From Glandiceps talaboti (Eukaryota > Hemichordata > Enteropneusta > Spengelidae), in contig NC_135560.1 of NCBI RefSeq assembly GCF_964340395.1, positions 12,009,098-12,073,097 of the forward strand: 64,000 bases of DNA, in the 5' to 3' direction. The position numbers were made by a program, and so were the translations under genes. Numbering within the stretch: the stretch's first letter is position 1; each line of letters begins with the position of its first letter. The notes below the pieces were generated by a model. The model had not been told where the DNA came from. It saw only the letters and a program-made list of their open reading frames with translations, and did not search any database. Positions 51,519-64,000 of the stretch are shown piece by piece.

Positions 51519-52909
51519 GAAAGAAATGCATAAGGAACTTGTGAGACAGTCCAAATAAATATATGTGATCCGACGTTTCGAATAAAAATTCTTTTTCAAG
51601 GTATTCAAAGGCAAGACATAATAGGTAAACACCTGATTATATCTGAATGTTATGGAATAGAACGACAACCGCGCGAGATTAACGGTTATATATGTGTGAA
51701 AAGATCTAAAATTCACACGCACCAAAAAGAACCCAACAGAACACGCCTGAAATATAAAATAAGTGTGATTAGACAGGAAATGATGCGTATAATCTATGTA
51801 GTATGTGTGTATGAATGTATGTATGTATGTATGTATGTATGTATGTATGTATGTATGTATGTGTGTGTGTATGTATGTATGTATGTATGTATGTATGTAT
51901 GTATGTATGTATGTATGTATGTATGTGAATATGACTATGAATTAGTCCGTACGTTTATATTTAATCCCTCCCCATTTCAGAAGATTAAAGATAAAAACGA
52001 TATATTAGAATTACAAATTTGTAAAAAGATCAGACTCTCACACTGTGATTTATATTAGAGTATATGCTTTATGTTGGCTTCATACGACTGTCTCAAATTG
52101 TAAAAGGGATGTGTAGGAGTTGCAATTTTGCTAATTGAAAGATTCGTCTTTCCTGTAACCTGAATAAGAAGCAATTACTGTACATTTGGCGAGATATGTC
52201 ACACTTTTCACATTTCCTTTGAACATACATTATACACGTATATCTCTACCGATGCCGCATTTTAATAGGCATTGTTGCCTCATAAGAATTGTAAGCTTTA
52301 TTACATGACAATACACTTTGTTTATTGCGCTGTCGAGATACATCGTTAGCTGGTCGTTCCTCCTAGTCCTCGTATTCGAAGGGAATCGAAAACAAACAAC
52401 CTGACATATAATATCGAAAATAGTTTCCTGAACGTAAAGTTGCAAGACGAGATACTGAATCTAAATGCTAACATAATTGCCTATAGCTAGCATGTGTAGT
52501 TTGTTTGCCAATTTTGTGATTTATAGAACAGTCGCTCGGAGGTGAATGCACGGCTCTACTTCAGCAATAATGCAATCAAGGAAAATGGTACTTAATGACA
52601 GTAATAGTTAGGTAAGGTTGTTTCAACAGCAAATTGTTTTTTTTTTCTATTACACGATTGAGGACGTTCACCGGTTGATATTCTGGAAATATATAGAAGT
52701 AGTCGTACAAGGACCATTTTGAGAGTCGTGGATGCAGCTGTCAGGATTATCCAGCGACCTACTTACTGTTAATCTAAGGTAATTGGGGAATATGGATGTT
52801 GTGTGCTACTCTCAAACTAGGCGCAATGAATACTACATAAGCGCTATCCTACAGTATAAAGAAATATACCGACTATAATTGATTTGATAACAAAATTGGC
52901 CCTTTTAAA
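51519..52909. other. Intergenic DNA with (TATG)n array
   Basis: (TATG)n with a TGTG interruption occupies 51796-51926. GATCCGACGTTTCGAATAAA at 51570-51589, followed by TTCTTTTTCAAGG, resembles a short motif often seen beside Penelope-like elements; that link is speculative. No gene was recognised. Confidence 0.45.
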
Positions 52910-53280
52910 GGTAGAATGCACGATGGAGACGAATTTCACATAAAATTAAAGTTTTATAAACGTCGCTATGTGAAAGCTTACTTAATGGTCCTTTTGAAAT
53001 AATAAAATAAATTTGGGGTCCCATCATGCATCTTGTTTTCAAAGAAATCGGCAATCTTTCATTTCCCCCACAGCGTTATCACAGTATTCCGTGGTCTAAA
53101 ATGTCTTCATTTTTAATACAGTTTTGACCTCTATTTCAAAACTATGTACGGTGACCCTTAAACTTTAACTGAGAATAATTTGGGATTTTCTTGAACAAGA
53201 AGGTTAAACAGTTTATATCAGAGGCACATTTCGCAAGAGCAAAGTGTGTATGGAAATGCCCTTACAAGTAATCAAGACTA
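52910..53280 (+). repeat. Dispersed repeat, copy 2
   Basis: This parallels 2507-2905 from GGTAGAATGCAC through TTTTGACCTCTATTTCAAAA to the GAGGCACATTTC block. It is immediately followed by the (ACAG)n array, which the first copy lacks. Confidence 0.75.
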
Positions 53281-53341
53281 GACAGACAGACAGACATACA
53301 GACAGACAGACAGACAGACAGAGGCAGGCAGGCAGGCAGGC

Positions 53342-53373
<32 letters not shown>

Positions 53374-53410
53374 GGACGGACGGACGGACGGACGGACGGA
53401 CGGACGGACG

Positions 53411-53469
<59 letters not shown>

Positions 53470-53514
53470 TTTGGGAGGGGCAGACGGACGGACAGCCAGG
53501 CAGACGTGTAGAGG

Positions 53515-53576
<62 letters not shown>

Positions 53577-53661
53577 GCTATAACATAACCGTCCCTTTGT
53601 TGTAGGTAAAATCAGACATGGGAAGGGACAGAACGACAGGGGAGGGACAAACGGACGGACG

Positions 53662-53749
<88 letters not shown>
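53281..53749. repeat. Compound (ACAG)n/(GGAC)n/(GGCA)n array
   Basis: ACAG, GGCA, GGAC and ACAG blocks occupy 53281-53470, a further ACAG block 53520-53577, then the shared flank AGCTATAACATAACCG, then GGAC and ACAG blocks at 53651-53749. The Cys/Leu/Ser/Val frames of up to 162 residues are artefacts. Confidence 0.95.
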
Positions 53750-55865
53750 TGTCTTATTAGTAGATTGGACTAAATGCAGCGTGTGCGTTGGAAATAAGTC
53801 AAGCTGAATTGTAATCAACAACTAAACCAGGGGTTTAACTTTAAGGTGCAAGCCGAACACTGTCCTTGAAAACAAGATGGTAGCCCAACAATTTATCTTA
53901 CTATTTCAAATGGACCAGTATTAATATTGTAGGAACAAACACCTATGTAGCAAAAACGTGGAAATTTGTCGTCGAGGTGTATTCCAAATATGTACGGTAG
54001 GCTGAGAATGTTTTCCCCCGGTTGAACTTCAACTCGATTTGGTTTACCAGGACGTCGACATACCTTACAAAGTGCACTTGACATTTGCATGCTTTTCACT
54101 ATGCCGGTGCCGTCAGTCCCTGTTTTAATGGGTAATGACTTCCTCTAACTCGGAATATTAATCAACTTGATGTTTTCTTGATAGCCTAGATAGTGTAAAA
54201 CAAACTGACATTCAGCTCTATGAGATGTTAAAAATACAGCTGCTACTTCAAATTATCGAGTTTCGAGTCGAGATAACTTGCTGATTGTCACGATTTACAA
54301 TCACCCTACTTTCATCATTTAAATCTATCTATATACGTAGCACACAGCACTGAATATCGAACACCTGCGTGGGGTTCAAAGTTTGAGCATTCACCATTAT
54401 GGATCGCTAGTCACATAATTGGACATTCTTGGCTCGTTACAAACAATCTTTAATAGCGTGATACATTTTAGTTCGGCCTAGTCCACAATAATGCCGCTGA
54501 GAAATCTTACGAAATGATGTGTTATTGTAGTTCACGCTCGTCAATGTAATCAATTGTCTTCCGGAAAAAGGACAAAGAGGGCGCTGTGATTTGGGTCCGG
54601 ATATTGACCATAACACTTCACAGTCTGTGACCGAGAGGTTCAAATGAAGATCGTACAGGAATTTCATACCTTACATGTAGATGTAACTCTACTTGTAAAT
54701 GTAGTCGCTAGTCGGTGGCAAGAACGTAATGACGGGGAGAACAACTATCCAAATAATTACTACTGCACTTCATTTAGGCTCACTAGACCGTTGTCATCCA
54801 TCCAGGGAAATGCTAAACTGAACCACCTTTTACTTTAACCTCTTTTAACAGTTTCTCAAATAACAGAACATCGAGCACTCTAACAGTACAACGCAAATTG
54901 CTTTACGATTTACAATTACAGAGTGAGGAAATCATTCTCACTAAGTAACCATGCAATTGACATTCAATTTGTAGGACGTAAAAGTCGTAAAATCGTACGA
55001 AATGGTACACATGATTGTGTAGATTTCATACTGTGATTCCTGGCTGGCTTATGATGAGTAATGTTCTCAGGTATGTCTAATGACATTGCGTTTAATATGT
55101 CCTGTTCAAATAAATTACAACACGCTGATATAATTCTCACACAAGTGTAACATCTTTCACTTTATTCTCCCTCAACGCAGGAGCATATAAACGACTATTG
55201 ACATCAATTCGACAACCATCTCAGTAACCATGGTAACCTGTGGGATAATATCTTAGTAACAATAGCGTCGTGACTAAGCATTGAAAATTCTAAATTGAGT
55301 GTCCTCAAGTCAGACATCTATGTCGTTGTCATGGAAATAATGTGTTTCCGGTAGTGATTGCAATCCGATCTGGAAGCCGGAAAGGGATGCTAGATTATCG
55401 CTGGCATGTATTCTTTGAAAAAAAAATGAGCTTAACTTATTTGTGGAAGTTAGCGAACGTTTAATAATAACGGTTTATTTCCAACGTTCTGACCTAATTA
55501 CGATTGTTACATTACTTTAAAAAACACATGAAGGACAAAAAGACACTGCAGACAACTCAAAAGTTCCTAACAATTACGATTTCTTATTGGGTACTTGTGA
55601 TTTGTAAGTGCTGGAACATGATGATTGAGTTTATAGTCTGGTTTTTAACACTTGCAAAGCAAACCGTTGTGACTGATATTTCTGACATCGAATCTCTGAG
55701 GACTCTAAGTTCTGTCGTAAAATTGTGATTCCTTATAGGTACTTGAAGGATGAATGATTCTGAAAGCTCTCCTTTGAATGCTTTCTATCTGAGATCTCTG
55801 TTTCTCAGTTAAAGCTTCCGTGCCAAACGATACATGCATAATTTATTATAACGCTGAACGAACTA
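53750..55865. other. Gene-poor intergenic DNA
   Basis: No recognisable exon or repeat. Short ORFs at 53893, 54437, 54644 and 55504 were read and show no motif. Confidence 0.5.
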
Positions 55866-56575
55866 AGGACACATAGTATAGTAGTAGTTTATTATATAGT
55901 GACATGCAGATTTACAATAATTTACAATACAATATACAGATATACATCTGCGCAGTCCCTACGGACTTATAAGTTACCTTTTTTCAAAACAAATTAAACA
56001 AATAGAACATCTATAAACTTACATACAATATGTGAACATAGAGGAAAAGTACAAAGAACATATCTATGGCGATATTTATCGAAACATTCCTTCTCTCAAA
56101 AGCATTATACACATATATAGCTATACGACGTGAACGATGTATGTATGTATGTATGTATGTATGTATGTATGTATGTATGTATGTATGTATGTATGTGAAA
56201 TCTTTCCTCAATTTTTAAATCAACAAACGTGTCAAATAAATATCACATAAATACTTTTCAGATCGTCTGCAGTCGCGCCAAATCTACTCAATGCTCGTAA
56301 TACATGTACCCTCTGTGAAGCTTTTCTGACCATCTCATCATCATGTTTTTCCCCCATGATTCTAATTTATTGTTAATCGTCAATCCCAGACATATGAGGT
56401 TTTCTACAACGCCTAGATCTATTTCATTTAGGGACAGAGGATGAGGCTGATTGAACTGCTTCGAGAAACAAAACACCATCTCCTTGCACTTCTTGGGATT
56501 CAAATTCATGTTGTTTTTTTACTGACCAAGCACTAACGTTATCCAACTCAGTCTGCATACAAGAGACAACAGGTG
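55866..56575 (-). pseudogene. LINE reverse-transcriptase fossil with 3' tail
   Basis: In transcript order (minus strand), 56575-56215 encodes pieces of a reverse-transcriptase C-terminal half in at least three frames: QTELDNVSAWS, then MNLNPKKCKEMVF, LGLTINNKL and, after a shift, MVRKASQRVHVLRALSRFGA with DDLKSIY. These match the LNPKKCKEMV...LGVTI...KASKRLYFLR pattern of CR1/Jockey-type LINEs. Two frameshifts and a stop show it is inactive. A (GTAT)n array interrupts it at 56138-56196. The remaining 3' part has an AT-rich tail ending in ATAATAAACTACTACTATAC near 55880, like LINE 3' ends. Confidence 0.75.
56138..56196. repeat. (GTAT)n microsatellite inside the LINE fossil
   Basis: About 15 units between the reverse-transcriptase remnant and the 3' tail. 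Confidence 0.95.
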
Positions 56576-56579
56576 TTTG

Positions 56580-56718
56580 AAATGTTACTCGTATACTTGC
56601 ATGACTTTGATGCTCATAGAGATAAAGGTTTATTAGAAAAGTGCTATCGCTCATGAATGCAATGTCTCTCTGTCTCTGTCTCGCTGCCTTTGTATGTGTG
56701 TATGTGTGTATGTGTGTA

Positions 56719-56755
<37 letters not shown>

Positions 56756-56997
56756 GCCTGTCTGTCTGTCTGTCTGTCTGTATGCATGTATGTATGTATG
56801 TATGTATGTATGTATGTATGTATGTATGTATGTATGTCTTTCTCTCTCTGTATGTCTGTCTGTGTCTGCCTGTGTCTGCCTCTGCTCTGTCTGTCTCTGT
56901 CTATCTCTCTGTCTGTCTCTGTCTCTATCTGTTTCTTGTCTGTCTATCTGTCTGTCTGTCTCTGTCTGCCTCTCCTCTGTCTGTCTGTCGGTCTGTA

Positions 56998-57046
<49 letters not shown>

Positions 57047-57228
57047 GGCTGGCTGGCTGTCTGTCTGGCTGGCTGGCTGTCTGTTTGTCTGTCTATGTCT
57101 GACAGACATATACATATACTCTCTCTCAGAGAGAAGTGTTCAAGAATGCCTGATGAGCGATAGGACTTTTCTAATAAACTTTTATCTCTTCGAGCATCAA
57201 AGTCGTACAAGTACACTGGCAATATTTT
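56580..57228. repeat. Inverted repeat flanking a (TCTG)n/(TATG)n array
   Basis: Arms 56580-56668 and 57141-57228 are reverse complements over about 88 bp at high similarity (shared core GAGCGATAG.ACTTTTCTAA, TAAAC.TTTATCTCT, GAGCATCAAAGTC). Between them lies a compound array of TGTG, TCTG, TATG, CTCTGTC and GGCT units at 56692-57098. Confidence 0.8.
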
Positions 57229-59214
57229 CGTATTTGGCACTATAATGGGTCGATTAACATCTTGTAGATAAAGGGGGGGCTATTGAATTATTGTAGTCAC
57301 CATACTGTGCAGGCTATTTGTACTGTAAATTAGATAAACCTTCAAGTTGGTGCCTATCAAATGCAACAATTTATTTCTCAGATGAAAACTGTTTAAAAAA
57401 TTCCTTGAGTGGTACTTTTATCGGTCATCCTAGACTGCCAATGGTAAATCATGTGCATTTAGTAACATCGTTGGGATTAACGAGGCTTGCATTTTATAGT
57501 AAAATCTAAGGCTAAAAATCTCATCAAAGATAATACTCTTACAGGTTATAACACATTAGGGTGATCCTTTTTCATTTCCGATTTCTAATTATCATAACTT
57601 TAATACATTTTTATAAGAGATGGATTCGTCTGTCGGTTCGATGATTTATTACTTAACAAGTATGTAGGTATGTATATATGATGGCGATGGTGTCCGGCGA
57701 TTGATAATTATGTTTCTAACAGCTTACAATATGTGGCACGCTGCTTCAGAGTAGTCGAATGATCGATCTGAACCAAATGGCGGTTAGCGAGTAAATCGTG
57801 TTCTATTTCGATAAGTCGGCTCCTTTTGTTGTCTGCTTGCAAAATTGGACTGTTACTGCTGATGTAATCTTTTCCGCCATTACGTATAGCTTGTGCTTCG
57901 AAAGTACACCGTGACGTGTGCCTCTTACTCGAGTCTTGGGATCATTGTAAGGCGGTTTACGTGGGATTTACAGTGATGAGGAAATAGCATCATATTACTC
58001 GGAAAACAGTAGAGGTTACATACTCAGAGCTTTGCGAGGAAGATTACAAATTAATATGCAAAAACTAAAAAGCAGGAATTAATGAACCAACAGTGCCCCC
58101 AGGGTAAGATGTACCGAACTATAAACGACGTGACTTGCTGCATCATAGTACTGTGGGGTGGAATAATCTTTCACAGGCAATTTTTTACGAAATCAAAAGA
58201 CCGTACATTTCTACAAAGCGTTTGCAGCCTACAGTACAAACATGTATCAAAACCTTTGCAGAAATACAAGGTGAAGGAACATAAAACAGCTCTACCTCTA
58301 TGTTATCCGATACTGAATATTCCCCATGGGATGCCCACGTATGTATGGTTTGCTATTCTTACTTTGACCTTAGGTAAAGTGAGAAATGTGTCTCAGGGGA
58401 ATATTTTCACAAACGCGGGTTTCTAGTTCGCCCTTCTTTCATGTTTTCACCCACGTATCCAGGAAGACTCTTATTCCTTTGATGTTAGAATATCTCTTCG
58501 TATTTTTTTTTCAAATTATAGTATCCGTGAATCAAATGAATGAATGCATGCATGCATGCATACGTGCAAAGACGCCCGAACTCAGAAGCATATATGTAGC
58601 ATGATACTGCACTAACAAGCCAGACAGATCTCTTTCGTCGGTCGGATAAAAACATTTAGCATTTTCTTTAATTCACGTAGTAAGTAGAGTGTAAGTAATG
58701 TCATTTGAACCAAATGCAGTGAAAAGTGTTGCCCTCACAAGATCAAATCGTTACAATTATACTACAACTGCCGACATCAGACCGTTGACGAACGGAACCT
58801 GTTACATACAGGGAAAGTAAACAAATGAACTGGATTAATAACTTTTGCATCAGCAAGTTGGAAATACGGAGAAACAAGTATTACATTCCATCATTTGATA
58901 AGAACAGATGTATGGCCTCTTTACATAATAGCTCACGTTCACAAACAGTTTGAAGTTCCCCTGACAAATCATGAAAATGCAAAGAGAACATAAAACTGTT
59001 TTTATCAAACCATAAAATGTAATACAAGTCTCGGTACTTCCAACATGCCGTGCCAAGTATTATTAATCCAGATAGTTTGTTTGTGATAGCGGTTCCTGTG
59101 TTGTGCAAATCTGATCAATATACATTGTAGTGTGAACATCTGAGGTCCCAAAACAGTACATTGCGATAATGGAACTCTATCAATAAAACCTGTCTGAGTC
59201 ATCCTATGGACTGA

Positions 59215-59218
<4 letters not shown>
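57229..59218. other. Gene-poor intergenic DNA
   Basis: ORFs at 57318-57509 and 58082-58426 (114 codons) were read and have no recognisable domain. A short (GCAT)n run lies at 58541-58564. Confidence 0.45.

Positions 59219-59281
<63 letters not shown>
59219..59281. repeat. (TG)n microsatellite
   Basis: About 31 uninterrupted TG units. Confidence 0.97.
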
Positions 59282-59284
<3 letters not shown>

Positions 59285-59542
59285 TAGCCAGCAGAAAAAA
59301 AAATACCTTTCAGAGATGCCTCCCCATTGAGACTATATTTAAACCAACATCCACTCAACATCTTATCACTGTTGTGTCAACACGTATATAGTTTCAGTTG
59401 CGTTTATATTATTAGTAAACCGAAGCCTTGATTACAAGAGCAAATAATCTTGGGATGAAAGGAATGCATACTCAAGGTGTAGTCAAACAGACTTTGAATT
59501 TACATGGTTTTATAGTCTCTCATCAAAATACAAAAGTTGTGT

Positions 59543-61735
<2,193 letters not shown>

Positions 61736-61916
61736 CATGAAATATGAGGTGCATTATTGTAAAGTAGTATTTTAAAAAAATATTTCGCACAAGGGAATTG
61801 TTTATTAGCAACAGCCGACCTGGGAAAGATTATAACCGAACCGTCATTATATATTAACATGTTCCAATCACTCTTTCTATTGATTGTAGGTTATCATATC
61901 TATTACAATACTTATC

Positions 61917-61957
61917 AGACAGACAGACGGACGGACGGACGGACGGACGGACGGACG

Positions 61958-62055
<98 letters not shown>
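61917..62055. repeat. (GGAC)n-(ACAG)n array
   Basis: Nine GGAC units, then about 23 ACAG units, the same pairing as at 53.3-53.75 kb. Confidence 0.95.
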
Positions 62056-62494
62056 TATGCTCAAAACAGTAACATATTCATACGGAAGGTACACATGAAC
62101 AAAACGTACAGCTACTCTGACTTTATGACACTTGAAATACGCAGTAGATATTTTTCTCTTTTTAAAAAAAAAAAAGACTCGTCACTTTGAAAATTGTATT
62201 ATTGCAGCGACTTGCATGTCCTTCCGTTGAGTAAGGTCAAGGACACGTCCAGATGGGCCGCTGACCTTTTTAAGAAGGTACACGTGCGACCTGTCTCGAT
62301 TGTTTATCTTAGATCTAAATCAGTTGGTGCTTATTCAACCTTTACAACACCAGGTCAAATAGTGATATATGACATGATACACCTGGCCATTTTTTTAGAC
62401 TAGGTACATAAATACATAATTCTGTGCAAAGACTCTGGTCAAAGGTCACAGTGTTATGAAACTCGAAACGTGTTGAGTACGGTTTTGGTCAATT

Positions 62495-62809
62495 ATGGAC
62501 GTAGATGAAGCCTACAAGGTAGTCCACGAATGTGGATGTTACCATTTTGTGATCTACATTTTAATCTGTATATTTGGACAGGTGATATCGGTTTGGCATG
62601 TCCTCGGTATTACGTTTCTCGGGGGAACACCTTCTCACCACTGCAACATACCCGACGGAGCGTTATTGAATGAGTCCATACCACTGGAAGATGGCGAGTA
62701 CAGTAGTTGTAACGTCTACGAAAACTACACTCTACTGAGCAATAATACAGTACCATGCATCGACGGATGGGTGTATGATCCCCCAGATGAGATTACCATA
62801 GTAACAGAG
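62495..62809 (+). CDS. SLC22-family organic ion transporter, first coding exon only
   Basis: The ATG has A at -3 and G at +4. The frame stays open for 105 codons to a donor (ACAGAG|GTAGGA), phase 0. The product begins MDVDEAYKVVHECG, then a first membrane span (about 16-40) and FLGGTPSHHC, as in SLC22 proteins (FLG.TP.H.C). A large extracellular loop follows with four Cys and N-linked sites NES, NYT and NNT, then CIDGWVYD...TIVTE, the family's strongly conserved end of exon 1. In related genes the next exon begins near WDLVC; I do not see it before 64000, so the rest lies beyond the window. Transport of organic cations, anions or zwitterions across the plasma membrane is the family role; the substrate cannot be told from this exon. 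Confidence 0.92.
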
Positions 62810-62897
62810 GTAGGAAAATGCTATCTGAAGTGAATTACCCCGGGGAATTACCTCTGTTGACATGGACCATGACTGTATTACTGAGATCGCAGTCACC

Positions 62898-63172
<275 letters not shown>

Positions 63173-64000
63173 GTCTTAGTACGGTGTAAACAACGTGAAC
63201 TCGAACGACGATACTGAAGCACAGGACCATTCACACTGGGGATTCAACATGTTCCATACTGATTCAATTTTGTGTTTGGGCCGACGTAGCCGGCAGTGAA
63301 ATTTTCAGTTTTCCAGTCGATAAAAATCACAATCAACAGCCTATAATCACGACCATACTCAGAAGCTGTTATTAGAGACCAGGGAATACCTCCCTTATCA
63401 GGCACTTTAATTATTTGTATTATCTAGAGGGTACAGAAAATTCACGCACTCGGTCGGTCGGAGATTGTGTACATCCTAAAGGGCGAACAACGACCACGCA
63501 TAACCTAGATTCTAGATTGTAGCAGGGAATCTAGGCTAACCTAGCATGCACTCCCGTTTAGTTGTTTCTCTCTAAAGTTGAAAACTGGAGAGGACAGTAT
63601 TCTTGCAAATTTGTGACAGTATACATATTTTTATGCAACATGTCAACTCAAAAAGACCATATATATATAAATTGTGGGTTGTCGGTGGACGGTCGAGTGG
63701 TTATATTTTTCTCTTAGCTTGTTACCATAGTTTGGTGATGGACACAGTCTGGGTTTAACGGGGAATGCCACTCCAGGAAATAAAGAAATTTCTATAAACT
63801 TTGGGTTCTTCTTGATGAGAGCCATTTCATGATTTTTAATATCATGCGATGGCCAAGAAACACCCAATTGAAACCTGGTTGACATTCATAGTCCTAACAG
63901 TGATCCAGCTTTGCCTGGTTGGCGTTAGCAGACGTGCATATATATTAAATGTATATCAGATGAACAATAAATCTTAAAGTAATAAGCACTTAGGAGTCAT
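63173..64000 (+). other. Intron 1 of the SLC22 gene (window end)
   Basis: No exon resembling the second SLC22 exon, no repeat and no other gene was recognised on either strand. Confidence 0.5.

Noticed and set aside
53262-53750. 162-residue Cys-Leu-Ser-Val ORF and similar ORFs at 11.7, 32.5, 56.7 and 63.0 kb
   Set aside because: Tetranucleotide arrays stay open in all frames because the repeat period is not a multiple of three and contains no stop.
58082-58426. 114-codon plus-strand ORF
   Set aside because: It contains some hydrophobic stretches but no recognisable motif. Length is within chance expectation for this much sequence.

Overview
This window comes from an animal nuclear genome. 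The evidence is split genes with GT-AG introns, secreted multi-domain modules (CUB, LDL-receptor class A), a rhodopsin-class neuropeptide-type receptor, an SLC22 transporter, decayed non-LTR retrotransposons and very many tetranucleotide microsatellites. The AT-rich, microsatellite-dense texture suits a marine invertebrate. I cannot place the phylum from this window alone, and nothing here looks bacterial, organellar or viral.

Layout. 450-7989 (minus) holds seven coding exons of an ADAL-type (N6-modified AMP) adenosine deaminase-like gene; its 3' end lies before position 1. Head to head with it, 10252-20565 (plus) is a complete seven-exon gene for a 336-residue type I membrane protein: signal peptide, one CUB domain, one LDLa domain, one membrane span and a 96-residue tail. 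Its introns carry two families of terminal-inverted-repeat elements flanked by TAA/TTA, and a 660-bp triplet tract that is almost free of G. About 18 kb without a recognisable gene follows, holding minisatellites and a LINE fossil. 38669-39841 (plus) is an apparently intronless 390-residue peptide GPCR of the somatostatin/MCH-receptor type. From 39842 to 62494 I see no host gene, only repeats: a 210-bp duplication, a retrotransposon fragment with a probable restriction-like endonuclease domain sitting between TATG microsatellites, a reverse-transcriptase fossil on the minus strand, and a 2.2-kb array of palindromic units separated by long (TA)n. 62495-62809 (plus) is the first coding exon of an SLC22 organic-ion transporter that runs off the window.

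The four host genes do not form a pathway. They are neighbours with separate jobs: nucleotide salvage, cell-surface recognition, peptide signalling and solute transport. I found no convincing undescribed biological system. The strongest candidate for something unusual is in the CUB-LDLa gene. Two copies of one transposon in opposite orientation flank exons 5 and 6, which together are 162 nt with phase-1 borders. A hairpin of the pre-mRNA would loop out exactly the linker and LDLa domain, favouring in-frame skipping or a circular RNA.
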